This document shows positions 8,324 through 16,345 of a DNA stretch of 45,705 nucleotides, piece after piece. A program made the position numbers and the translations under genes. Below the pieces are notes generated by a model. The model did not search any database, was not told the origin of the DNA, and worked only from the letters and a program-made list of their open reading frames with translations. The DNA is taken from positions 1 through 45,705 of the forward strand of contig JAHCAZ010000028.1 of NCBI GenBank assembly GCA_019634615.1. The letters run 5' to 3'. Source of the stretch: Opitutaceae bacterium (lineage in GTDB: Bacteria > Verrucomicrobiota > Verrucomicrobiia > Opitutales > Opitutaceae). How positions within the stretch are numbered: position 1 is the first letter of the stretch; each line of letters starts with the position of its first letter.

Positions 8324-8911
8324 ATGAGCCGCCTCTTCCAACCGCCAGGCGGCGTCGTGCTGCCCCCGCCTGCTCCACCTCGTCAGCTTGAACCCGTGGC
8401 CTACGGGGCGCCGGTGGGGCGGCGCGTGCGTCTGGTCACAATCCTGGTCGCGGCCTTGCTCGCCGCGATGGTGGCGGGCAATGTCGGACTGTGGTATTGG
8501 CTGCGCCTGCCGCCCGCCGCGCTGTGGCCCATGGCCCTCGCCCCCTTGGCCGGTCTCGTGGTCGTGGTGCCGATCTTCTTCCACCAGCGGGTCCTTGGCT
8601 ACGGCCTCGAGAAGGCGGAGCTTATCATTCGCCGCCACGGTCGCGTGCATCGGTTCCCATTCGCGGGCCTGCGCGAGGCGACCTTCGATCCTGACGCGAC
8701 CGCCTGGTCGTTCAAGGTGTTCGGCAACGACGGCATCGGCGCGATCACCGGCCGTTTTCGCAATTCCCGCCTCGGCGCTTACCAGGCCTTCGTCACCGAC
8801 CGCGCCCGCACGGTCGTCCTGCGCTGGCCCGATCAATGCGTCGTGATCTCTCCCGATCGTCCCGAGGAGTTCGTTGTGGATTTGCGTCGCCGCGCCGGTC
8901 TGCGAACCTGA
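8324..8911 (+). CDS. Two-span membrane protein with bacterial PH-like domain
   Basis: 195 residues. A Pro-rich cytoplasmic N-terminus (1-30) precedes two transmembrane helices (about 37-58 and 64-86), then a roughly 100-residue beta-rich domain beginning LGYGLEKAELIIRRHGRVHRFPF and ending PEEFVVDLRRR. The ELIIRRHGRVHRFPFAGL and SPDRPEEFV sequences match the general pattern of bacterial PH domains (bPH family) in membrane proteins. It starts 9 nt after the SPFH stop and ends 3 nt before the Arc-like gene, so all three are one operon. Function is unknown; a membrane partner of the SPFH protein is plausible. Confidence 0.75.
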   Translation: MSRLFQPPGGVVLPPPAPPRQLEPVAYGAPVGRRVRLVTILVAALLAAMVAGNVGLWYWLRLPPAALWPMALAPLAGLVVVVPIFFHQRVLGYGLEKAELIIRRHGRVHRFPFAGLREATFDPDATAWSFKVFGNDGIGAITGRFRNSRLGAYQAFVTDRARTVVLRWPDQCVVISPDRPEEFVVDLRRRAGLRT

Positions 8912-8914
8912 GTC

Positions 8915-9088
8915 ATGGCCGAGGAACGCAAAGCCTTCCTGCTCCGCATCGACCCCAAGCTCTGGGCCGAGCTCGAGGCCTGGGCGGCCGACGAGCTGCG
9001 CAGCGTCAACGGCCAGGTCGAGTTCATCCTCCGCCAGGCCGTGCAGAAGCGACGTCAATCCGCCGCGGCCGAGCCCGACGACGAGTAG
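8915..9088 (+). CDS. Arc-like ribbon-helix-helix DNA-binding protein
   Basis: 57 residues. The sequence [38 protein letters not shown] fits a ribbon-helix-helix fold: a beta strand (AFLLRID), helix A, a turn at RSVNGQ, and helix B ending in a basic tail. Members of this group commonly follow SPFH genes. A dimer would bind short palindromic half-sites, and the only strong symmetric site nearby is the operon operator at 7362-7391, which suggests autoregulation. It begins 3 nt after the PH-domain gene. Confidence 0.88.
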   Translation: MAEERKAFLLRIDPKLWAELEAWAADELRSVNGQVEFILRQAVQKRRQSAAAEPDDE

Positions 9089-9160
9089 GCGCGGGCGCGC
9101 CGCCCGATTCGAGGTTGCGTGCCGCGGGGCCGGCGGATTGGCTGCGGGGCAAACAACCGC

Positions 9161-11737
9161 ATGCGCCTGAGGTACAAAAAATACCGCATCCTGCTGGCCG
9201 CAGGCGCGATCGCGATCATCGCCGTGATCGCCTGGCGCTGGGGCCGCGAGCTGGCGCGGGAGGAGATGCTCGCCGAGATGATGCGCGACGCCGCCGGGTA
9301 CGCCGCGGCTTTCGACGCGGAGGAGATCGGGCGCCTGACCGGCACGCGCGCCGACGTGGGGGCGCCCGAGTACGCGGAGATCAAGCGGCGCCTGATGCGC
9401 TTCCGCGCGATCGATTCGACCGTGCGCTTCGCCTACCTCTTCCGCCAGATCCCGGCCTCCAACGGGGTCATCTTCCTGGCGGATTCCGAGCCGGCGGAGT
9501 CGCCGGAGATCTCGCTGCCCGGCGACGTCTACGAGGAGGCGCTCCAGTCCCCCGGCCTGCAGGAGGTCCTGCGCACCGGGCGGCCCGCCACGGAGGGGCC
9601 GCTCGCCGACGAGTTCGGCTCGTGGATCACCGCCTACGCGTCCCTGGCGACGCGGGCCGACGGCACGCGCGAGGTGCTCGGGCTCGATGTCGCCGCCGCC
9701 GAGTGGAACGACCGCCTCTGGAACGCGGGCCTGCAGGCCGCGCTCTACGTCGTCGTCCTCCTCGGTCTCCCCCTCGTCGGCTACATCACGGTGAGCCGCC
9801 AGCTCGAGCAGAACGCCGTCATCCGCAACCTGTTCGAGGCCATGGAGCAGAGTCCCTCGGCCGTCATGATCGTCGACCTCGGCGGCCACATCGAGTTCGC
9901 CAACACCGGCCTGTGCCGGCAGATCGGGCAGGCGCGCCGCGACCTGATCGGCCGGCCGTGGCGCGAGCTCTGGCCTTCGGACCTGCCGCTCGAGCAGTTC
10001 GCCGAGCTCATGGCCACCGTCCGGGCGGGCCGGGCCTGGAACGGCGAGTGGCTCAACGTGCGGCGCGACGGCACCCGTTACCCGGTGCGCTGCAGCGTGA
10101 CGCCGGTGAAGACCCACAACGGGGAGTTCGCCTGCTTCGTCGGGGTGTTCGAGGACATGACCGTCGTGAAGCACAACGAGTCCGTCCTCCGCGAGGCGCT
10201 CGAGCGCGCGGAGGCCGGCGACCGGGCCAAGGGCCAGTTCCTCGCCATGATGAGCCACGAGGTCCGCACCCCGCTCAACGGCATCGTCGGCTTCACCAAC
10301 CTGCTCCTCGAGACGCGCCTCACGCCGGAGCAGGCCGAGTACATGCAGACCATCCGCCAGAGCGCGGAGGCCCTGATCCAGCTCACCAGCGACATCCTCG
10401 ACTTCGCGCGCATCGAGTCCGGCAAGTTCAAGCTCGAGCCGGAGCGCTGCGACCCGCGCGCCTGCCTCGAGGAGGCGCTCGACCTGCTCGCGACGCGCGC
10501 CGCCGACAAGCACCTGGCCCTGCTGCACTGGGTCGAGCCCGACGTGCCCGCCGCGGTCCTGGCCGACCCGGGCCGCCTGCGGCAGGTGCTGATCAACCTC
10601 GTGAACAACGCGGTCAAGTTCACCGACGAGGGCGAGATCGAGACCACCTTGGCGGCGCGCCGCCTCGATCCCAAGGGTTCCGCCGTGCCCGAATGGGAGC
10701 TCAAGTTCACCGTGCGCGACACCGGCCCGGGCATCTCGCCGGAGCAGCAGGCCCGCCTTTTCAAGCCCTTCACCCAGGTCGAGAGCGCCTCGACCCGCAA
10801 GCACGGCGGCTCGGGCCTCGGCCTCGCGATCTGCCGCAACCTCGTCCAGCTCATGGGCGGGCAGATCGTGCTGGAGAGCGCGCCCGGCCGCGGCTCCACG
10901 TTCATCTTCACCGTGCGCGCCCCCGGGTTTGCGGGCGAGGCGCCGCCGGCCGTGCCCCAGCTCCACGGCCTCCGCCTCCGCCTCGACGTCGCGGAGGGCA
11001 GCGCCCGCCGCGAACTCGTGCGCCTGGTCGAGTCGGCCGGCGCGCGCGTTCCGGCGCCGGGGGCGCCGGCGGCCGACTGGGACCTGGCGCTCGTCGACCT
11101 CAATCTCGCCGACGCCAAGGCCCTCGCCGAGGAGGCGCAGCCGCGGGCCGACTACCCGCGCGAGAAGACGCTCGGCCTCGTGCCGCTGGCGCTGCCCCCG
11201 GCCCTGCGCCCGGCCCTGCACGTGCACTTCCACCAATTGGTGCACAAGCCGGTCCATCACCAGGCCCTGCTCGCCCTCCTCGCCATGCCGGTGGCGGCGC
11301 CGGCCGCGCCGTGTGTGGCTTCGCCGGTGCCGGACCGGTTCGAGCTCTCCGTCCTCCTCGTCGAGGACAACGTCGTCAACCAGCGCCTGATGCAGCTCGT
11401 GCTGACCAAGCTCGGGTGCAAGTGGGAACTGGCGGGTAACGGACTCGAGGCGATCGCGGCGCTGCAGCGGAGCGACTTCGATGTCGTGCTCATGGACCTG
11501 CACATGCCGGAGATGGACGGCCCGACCGCGATCAACGAGATCCGCCACGGCCGAGCCGGCGAGCGCATGCGCGGCGTCTGGATCATCGCCCTCACGGCCG
11601 ACGCCCGTGACGACCAGCGCGCCCGCGTCCTCGCCGGCGGCGCCAACGATTACCTGACCAAGCCGCTGAAAAAGAACGAGCTGGCGCAGGCGTTCCTCCG
11701 CCTGCCGCCGCGGGCGGCGGCCGGCGGAAACGCTTAA
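9161..11737 (+). CDS. Hybrid sensor histidine kinase with PAS, degenerate and canonical receiver domains
   Basis: 858 residues from the ATG at 9161, chosen because it is followed directly by a basic patch and the first transmembrane helix (about 8-26). A periplasmic sensor region extends to about 185, then a second helix (about 190-212), a PAS domain (about 220-345), a dimerization/phospho-acceptor domain with His366 in MMSHEVRTPLNG, and a kinase domain with LINLVNNAVKFTD, DTGPGIS and GSGLGLAI boxes. A divergent receiver-like piece (about 605-705) lacks clear phosphorylation residues. The last domain is a canonical receiver with LLVEDN and Asp779 in VLMDLHMPEMDG. No partner response regulator is adjacent, so output goes elsewhere, probably through a phosphotransfer protein. 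Confidence 0.93.
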   Translation: MRLRYKKYRILLAAGAIAIIAVIAWRWGRELAREEMLAEMMRDAAGYAAAFDAEEIGRLTGTRADVGAPEYAEIKRRLMRFRAIDSTVRFAYLFRQIPASNGVIFLADSEPAESPEISLPGDVYEEALQSPGLQEVLRTGRPATEGPLADEFGSWITAYASLATRADGTREVLGLDVAAAEWNDRLWNAGLQAALYVVVLLGLPLVGYITVSRQLEQNAVIRNLFEAMEQSPSAVMIVDLGGHIEFANTGLCRQIGQARRDLIGRPWRELWPSDLPLEQFAELMATVRAGRAWNGEWLNVRRDGTRYPVRCSVTPVKTHNGEFACFVGVFEDMTVVKHNESVLREALERAEAGDRAKGQFLAMMSHEVRTPLNGIVGFTNLLLETRLTPEQAEYMQTIRQSAEALIQLTSDILDFARIESGKFKLEPERCDPRACLEEALDLLATRAADKHLALLHWVEPDVPAAVLADPGRLRQVLINLVNNAVKFTDEGEIETTLAARRLDPKGSAVPEWELKFTVRDTGPGISPEQQARLFKPFTQVESASTRKHGGSGLGLAICRNLVQLMGGQIVLESAPGRGSTFIFTVRAPGFAGEAPPAVPQLHGLRLRLDVAEGSARRELVRLVESAGARVPAPGAPAADWDLALVDLNLADAKALAEEAQPRADYPREKTLGLVPLALPPALRPALHVHFHQLVHKPVHHQALLALLAMPVAAPAAPCVASPVPDRFELSVLLVEDNVVNQRLMQLVLTKLGCKWELAGNGLEAIAALQRSDFDVVLMDLHMPEMDGPTAINEIRHGRAGERMRGVWIIALTADARDDQRARVLAGGANDYLTKPLKKNELAQAFLRLPPRAAAGGNA

Positions 11738-11822
11738 CGGTCAACGCCTAACCTTTAACGCTCAAGTGCTTCCGCGGTGGTGATTGAGCGTTAAGAGTTG
11801 AGCGTTAAGCGTTGAACGTTGG
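11738..11822. repeat. AACGCT-type intergenic repeat, inverted pair
   Basis: Short units of the form AACGCYNAACG run on from the kinase stop codon, then return as their reverse complement. The core arms TTAACGCTCAA (11755-11765) and TTGAGCGTTAA (11784-11794) pair perfectly around 18 nt. Related arrays occur at 16082-16124, 42996-43107 and 44720-44757. It may act as a hairpin at the 3' end of the kinase mRNA. Confidence 0.75.
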
Positions 11823-11861
11823 CTCGGGAATGCCCGATGTTTGGCGGCTTCCGCCGCCGCC

Positions 11862-12860
11862 ATGCATCCCGCCACCACCGCCGCCCAGCATCGTCAGGCC
11901 CTCCTCATGCTCCTGGTGGCGAATGCCTTTTGGGGGCTGAGTTTTCCCACGGTGAAGGCGATGACGCTGCTCTACGAGCAGCTCCTGCCGGGAGCCGGGG
12001 CATGGTACACGATCAACCTCACCGTCGCCCCGCGGTTCCTGCTGGCGACCGTGATCCTGTTGCTGTGGCAGGCGCGACGGGTCGCGACGATCACACGCGG
12101 CGAAATCGCGCAGGGCGGGGTGATGGGGCTTTTCGCGGCGGCGGGCATGCTGCTGCAGACGGATGGCCTGCGCTTCACGGCAGCCTCGACCTCGGCGTTT
12201 CTCACCCAGTTCTACGCCATCCTCATCCCGGTCTATGTCGCGCTGCGCAGCCGGCGCAATCCCGGGGCGCGCGTCTGGGTTGCCAGCGGGCTCGTGCTCG
12301 TCGGCGTGGCGATCCTCGGGCGCTTCGACTTCGACGCGTTCGGCTTCGGGCGCGGTGAGTGGGAGACGCTCCTGTCCTCGCTGTTCTTCATGGGCCAGAT
12401 CCTCTGGCTCGAGAAACGCGAGTACGCGGCCAATCGCGCCGGCATGGTCACCCTCGTCCTGTGCGCGACCCTCGCGTTGATCTTCGGGGCGGGCACGCTC
12501 GCGACCGCGCCGGGGGCGGAGGCACTCACCCGGCCCTGGGTCTCGGGCCCCTGGGTGGGGTTCACGCTCATCCTCACGATCTTCTGCACGCTCGGCGCCT
12601 TTTCCCTGATGACGGCCTGGCAGCCCAAGATGACCGCCACCGAGGCCGGGCTCATCTACTGCCTGGAGCCGATCTTCGGCTCGGTCTTCGCGCTCGTGTT
12701 GCCGGCGTTGTTCTCGGCGTGGGCGATGATCGCCTACGCCAATGAGACGGCCAATTGGAACCTGCTTGTCGGCGGCGGCCTGATCACGCTGGCCAACATC
12801 TATCTCCAGCTGCGGCCCTCGCCGCGGCTCGAACAGGCGGAGGCGCAGGCGAAACTGTGA
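11862..12860 (+). CDS. DMT-superfamily (EamA) transporter 1
   Basis: 332 residues with about ten hydrophobic helices arranged as two EamA halves. The first half begins ALLMLLVANAFWGLSFPTVKAM, a typical EamA opening, and the motif TSAFLTQFYAILIPVYVAL marks the helix 3-4 region. The ATG at 11862 is preferred over a TTG seven codons earlier, which sits in a low-complexity Ala stretch. The gene is strongly similar to the one that follows and overlaps it by four bases. Members of the family export metabolites or amino acids; the substrate here is not predictable. Confidence 0.9.
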   Translation: MHPATTAAQHRQALLMLLVANAFWGLSFPTVKAMTLLYEQLLPGAGAWYTINLTVAPRFLLATVILLLWQARRVATITRGEIAQGGVMGLFAAAGMLLQTDGLRFTAASTSAFLTQFYAILIPVYVALRSRRNPGARVWVASGLVLVGVAILGRFDFDAFGFGRGEWETLLSSLFFMGQILWLEKREYAANRAGMVTLVLCATLALIFGAGTLATAPGAEALTRPWVSGPWVGFTLILTIFCTLGAFSLMTAWQPKMTATEAGLIYCLEPIFGSVFALVLPALFSAWAMIAYANETANWNLLVGGGLITLANIYLQLRPSPRLEQAEAQAKL

Positions 12861-13822
12861 GGGGACCGACCGCCAGCGCCCGGCACCGGGCGGCCCTGGT
12901 CGCGCTCAGCGTGGCCACGGTCTCGTCGAACGTGGGCTTCGTGCTCTTCAAGTCCTCCGTGCTCGCGCACCAGCAGTACGCCGTGGGCGAGAGCTCGTGG
13001 TTCGTCGCGGCCCACGATCTCGCGCCCCGGTTCCTCCTCGGCGTGGTCCTGCTCGCGCTGCTCTTCGGCGGGCGGGTCCTGCAGCTCACGCGCACCGAGT
13101 GGCGGCAGGCGGCCTTCATGGCCGTCACGTCGTTCGTCGGCTGCATGCTTCAGCTCGACGGGCTGCAGTACACGAGCGCGGCGACGACCTCCTTCCTGAC
13201 GCAGTTCTACGTGGTGCTGATCCCGCTCTGGTGGGCGCTGCTGCACCGCGAGCGCCCCGACTGGCGCGTGCCGGTGGCCTGCGTGCTCGTGCTGGCCGGC
13301 GTGGCGATCATCGCGCGCGTGGACTGGCGCACCTTCACCATCGGGCGGGGCGAAGCCGAGGTCCTGCTGGGCGCCGTGTGCTTCTCGTTTTTGCTCGTGT
13401 CGCTCAACTGGCCGGCCTTCGCCGGCAACCGCGCCGAGCGCACGTCGGCGGGCATGTTTCTGCTCGAGGGCCTGTTGTTCGCGGCGGTCAGCATGCTGGT
13501 GTGCCGCGAGCCGGCCAACCTCGTCGCACCGTTTGCGGCCCCGGGCTGGGTGACGCTCATGGTCGCGTCGACGATCTTCGGCACCATCGGGCCGTTCGTG
13601 ATGCTGAACCACTGGCAACGCTTCATCACCGCCACCGAGGCCGGCGTGCTCTACAGCTTTGGCCCGGTGATCGCCACGCTCTCGGAAGTGTTCCTGCCCG
13701 CCCTCATCTCCGGCTGGGTCGGCATCACCTACGCGAACCAGCCGCTGACCCTCACGCTGGTCACCGGCGGCGCGCTCATCATCGCTGCCAACGGCCTGCT
13801 GCAGTTGCGGGCGAAGCGGTGA
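12857..13822 (+). CDS. DMT-superfamily (EamA) transporter 2, paralogue of its neighbour
   Basis: 321 residues from a GTG start at 12857 that overlaps the previous stop (GTGA). About ten transmembrane helices are visible. The segment TTSFLTQFYVVLIPLWWALLH and the later GRGEAEVLLGAVCFSFLLV align well with TSAFLTQFYAILIPVYVAL and GRGEWETLLSSLFFMGQIL of the preceding protein, so the pair arose by tandem duplication. The N-terminus lacks the usual AFWGLSFP-type opening and reads TVSSNVGFVLFKSSVLA instead. The coupling suggests they work as a heterodimeric pair, which is inference. It ends three bases from a convergent third transporter gene. Confidence 0.88.
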   Translation: MRGPTASARHRAALVALSVATVSSNVGFVLFKSSVLAHQQYAVGESSWFVAAHDLAPRFLLGVVLLALLFGGRVLQLTRTEWRQAAFMAVTSFVGCMLQLDGLQYTSAATTSFLTQFYVVLIPLWWALLHRERPDWRVPVACVLVLAGVAIIARVDWRTFTIGRGEAEVLLGAVCFSFLLVSLNWPAFAGNRAERTSAGMFLLEGLLFAAVSMLVCREPANLVAPFAAPGWVTLMVASTIFGTIGPFVMLNHWQRFITATEAGVLYSFGPVIATLSEVFLPALISGWVGITYANQPLTLTLVTGGALIIAANGLLQLRAKR

Positions 13823-13825
13823 ATC

Positions 13826-14671
13826 TCACCCCCGGAGCCGCCGGATCGACGACCATGAGCGCAGCGTGACGGCCGAGAGCACGATCACGCCGCCGACCAG
13901 GGCCCAGCGCGAGGGGCGCTCGCCGGCTACCAGGAAGACCCAGACGGGATTGAGGATCGGCTCGATCACCGGGATGATCACCGCCTCCAGGGCCGTCACC
14001 TGTCGGATCGCCCGCGCGTAGAGCCAGTACGAGAAGCCGAGTTGCACCACGCCGAGCGCGACGATGGCCGCGATGCCGGTGGGCGAGGGGAGGGGCTGCC
14101 CGAACATGAACGGCAGGCCGATGATGAACGCGATCACGTTGCCGAGGATGATCGACTCCACGGGCGAGCCGTCCTTCTGCCGGCGCAGGGCCACGGTCAT
14201 CGCCGCGAAGCACACGCCGCTCAGCACGCCAGTGATGTTGCCCAGCAGCCCCCCGAATGCGAGGCCGTCCGCGAAAAACAGCGCCATGCCACCGAGCACG
14301 ACGACAATCGTCAGCCAGTCGGCGCGCGTCGTGCGCTCGCCGACGAACCACGCTCCCAGCAGCGCGACCCACACGGGCGCGGTGTATTGGAGCAAAATCG
14401 CGTTGGCCGCCGTCGTGAGCTTTGTCGCCGTGACAAACAGCACGGTGCACCCCGCGTAGGCGAAGGCCGCGACCAGCTGCACGCGCGAGAAGGTGAACCG
14501 CAGCGAGCGGTTGGTGAGAAAGAGAAACACTGCCGCCACAATCCCGCGCCCGCCGGCAACGGCCAGCGGCGGCCAGTCCGCCGCCTTGATGAGCAACCCG
14601 CCCAGACTCCAGAACAGCGCCGCCAGCAACAGCTGACCAATCGCACGCGTGTGCTCGGGACGGTGATCCAT
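13826..14671 (-). CDS. EamA-family DMT transporter 3
   Basis: 281 residues, ten predicted helices in two repeated EamA halves. Typical signatures are LLLAALFWSLGGLLIKAADWPPLA at the start, NAILLQYTAPVWVALLGAWFVGERTTR in the first half, and LEAVIIPVIEPILNPVWVFLVAGERPSRWALVGG in the second half. It is more canonical than its two neighbours and not a close copy of them. It converges with transporter 2 with only 3 bp between stops and diverges from the aldolase gene. Confidence 0.9.
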   Translation of the reverse strand: MDHRPEHTRAIGQLLLAALFWSLGGLLIKAADWPPLAVAGGRGIVAAVFLFLTNRSLRFTFSRVQLVAAFAYAGCTVLFVTATKLTTAANAILLQYTAPVWVALLGAWFVGERTTRADWLTIVVVLGGMALFFADGLAFGGLLGNITGVLSGVCFAAMTVALRRQKDGSPVESIILGNVIAFIIGLPFMFGQPLPSPTGIAAIVALGVVQLGFSYWLYARAIRQVTALEAVIIPVIEPILNPVWVFLVAGERPSRWALVGGVIVLSAVTLRSWSSIRRLRG

Positions 14672-14785
14672 GCCCTACCGCGCTATCAGGCCCCCAATTC
14701 CAAGCAAGCCCCCGGAGGGATTCAGACATGACCGTCCGCTTGCGTAGATTTTGACGAATCACGCGCGGCGTGGTTGATGGTGCGC

Positions 14786-16069
14786 ATGGACTCCTCTTGG
14801 CTGCATCCGCGCGACGAACTGGTGGCGACGATGGCGCGCATCTACCGGTACCGCATGACCACCACGTCGGGCGGCAACCTCTCGATCCTCGACCCCGACG
14901 GCAGCATCTGGATCACCCCGTCGCGGGTCGACAAGGGCGGCCTCACCGCGCGCGACGTCGTCCGCGTGCGCCCCGACGGCACGCGCGAGGGCCTGCATCC
15001 GCCGTCCTCCGAGTTCCCCTTCCACCAGGCGATCTATCGCCGCCGGCCCGACCTGCGCGCCATCGTGCATGCGCATCCGGGTGCGCTCGTGGCGTTCAGT
15101 ATCTGCCGCCAACTCCCCGACACGCGCGTGCAGGCGCATGCCTTCGCGGTGTGCGGGCGCCTCGCGTATGCGGCCTATGCGTGCCCGGGCAGCGCCGAAC
15201 TTGGTGAGAAGATTGCCGATGCCTTCGCGGCCGGCGCGGACTGTGTGATGTTGGAAAACCATGGCGTCGTCATCGGTGGCGCGGATCTGCGCGAGGCCTT
15301 CCAGCGTTTCGAGACCTTGGAGTTCGTGGCCCAGACGCTCGTCAAGGCCGCGGGCATGGGCCGCGTGCGGCCGTTGCCGGCCGCCGCCCTCGAGAACCAA
15401 CCGGTCCCGACCTACAGCGCGCTCCCGGCGGCGGTTCCCGGCAACCGCGAGAAAGAGCTGCGCACGCAGCTCTGCGAATTCGTGCATCGCTGCTACCAGC
15501 AGCGGCTCATGATCAGCACGGCGGGGGCGTTCTCGGCGCGGCTGGATGAGCGCCAGTTCCTCGTCACCCCGCGGCGGCGCGACCGGTTGGAGCTGACGCC
15601 GCCGGGGCTCGTGCGCACCACGCTCAAGGCCTGCGAGGCCGGCCAGCAGCCGAGCCGGGCCGCGCGTTTGCACGCACTCATCTACGAGGCCAACCCGGAG
15701 GTCGGCGCGGTGATCAGCGCGCAACCGGCGCACGCGAGCGCCTATTGCATGACCGATGCGGAGTTCATCACCCGTACCATTCCCGAGAGCTACCTGGTCT
15801 TGGGTGACGCGCCCCGCGTGCCGTTTGCGGGCATCGTCGAGGACGCCGCCGCGCTTGCCGCGCGCATGTCGCTGAAGAAGTGCCCCGTCCTGCTGATCGA
15901 GAACGAGGGTGCGCTCGTCATCGGCCGCACCTTGCTCGAGGCCTTCGATCGCCTCGAGGTCCTCGAGGCCACCGCCGAGGCCCTCACCTTGAGCCGTCCC
16001 CTCGGCCCGTTGGTGCCGATGCCGGATGCTGCGCTCACCGAGTTGCGCAAGGCGTTTGGGATGGAGTGA
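14786..16069 (+). CDS. Tandem class II aldolase/adducin protein with an inactive second domain
   Basis: 427 residues from the ATG at 14786 (an ATG three codons earlier is also possible). The first domain (about 1-205) is a normal class II aldolase: the zinc ligands expected by analogy with FucA are Glu76, His95 and His97 (VHAHPG) and His159 (ENHG), and SGGNLSI forms part of the phosphate site. The second domain (about 220-427) repeats the fold but has Ala292, Ser311, Gln313 and Glu374 at the aligned positions, so it cannot bind the metal in the same way. Likely a sugar-phosphate aldolase or epimerase with a structural or regulatory second half. Substrate not assignable; neighbours give no firm clue. 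Confidence 0.88.
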   Translation: MDSSWLHPRDELVATMARIYRYRMTTTSGGNLSILDPDGSIWITPSRVDKGGLTARDVVRVRPDGTREGLHPPSSEFPFHQAIYRRRPDLRAIVHAHPGALVAFSICRQLPDTRVQAHAFAVCGRLAYAAYACPGSAELGEKIADAFAAGADCVMLENHGVVIGGADLREAFQRFETLEFVAQTLVKAAGMGRVRPLPAAALENQPVPTYSALPAAVPGNREKELRTQLCEFVHRCYQQRLMISTAGAFSARLDERQFLVTPRRRDRLELTPPGLVRTTLKACEAGQQPSRAARLHALIYEANPEVGAVISAQPAHASAYCMTDAEFITRTIPESYLVLGDAPRVPFAGIVEDAAALAARMSLKKCPVLLIENEGALVIGRTLLEAFDRLEVLEATAEALTLSRPLGPLVPMPDAALTELRKAFGME

Positions 16070-16085
16070 GGCCGCGGACGCGGCC
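16070..16085 (+). terminator. Possible stem-loop right after the aldolase stop
   Basis: GGCCGC-GGAC-GCGGCC forms a 6-bp perfect GC stem with a 4-nt loop immediately after the stop codon. There is no T-tract, so function as an intrinsic terminator is doubtful. Confidence 0.4.
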
Positions 16086-16124
16086 AACGCTTAACGTCGA
16101 ACGCTTAACGCTGAACGCTCAAGG
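16082..16124. repeat. AACGCT-type intergenic repeat, single orientation
   Basis: Four AACG-starting units follow one another with 7-11 nt periodicity (AACGCTTAACG, then GAACGCTTAACGCTGAACGCT). It is the same unit as at 11738, 42996 and 44720. Confidence 0.7.
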
Positions 16125-16125
16125 A

Positions 16126-16167
16126 ATCGTCCGATAATCGACCGATAGATCTTCGGGATCGTCCGAT
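16126..16167. promoter_or_regulatory. Three ATCGWCCGAT direct repeats upstream of hsdR
   Basis: ATCGTCCGAT at 16126-16135, ATCGACCGAT at 16137-16146 and ATCGTCCGAT at 16158-16167 start 11 and 21 nt apart, about one and two helical turns, so they face the same side of the DNA. They lie about 180 nt before the hsdR start and may be a regulator binding array for the defence operon. The remaining leader (16168-16345) shows nothing else that can be named. Confidence 0.5.
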
Positions 16168-16345
16168 TTCCCCTAGGATACACTCGGCGGCGGAGAGGCG
16201 ATCGCTAGAGCGCCTCTGATGTACTCTACTCGAGCCGGCAGAACCGTATTCCACTCTTGCCGTCCGGGCGTTCACCTTAGATTCTCGGCCCCGTTTTCCC
16301 AGCACGCCATTAGGGGCCAATTGGCGGGTGCGGAGCAGCTTAGCC

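Noticed and set aside
7403..11548. A 1381-codon open frame on the minus strand opposite the SPFH operon and the histidine kinase
   Set aside because: It is antisense to four well-supported genes, its composition is repetitive Arg/Asp/His/Glu/Gly without domains, and such frames are common opposite GC-rich genes.
16126..16345. A recognizable hsdR promoter
   Set aside because: Several AT-containing hexamers occur but no -35/-10 pair with sensible spacing stood out.
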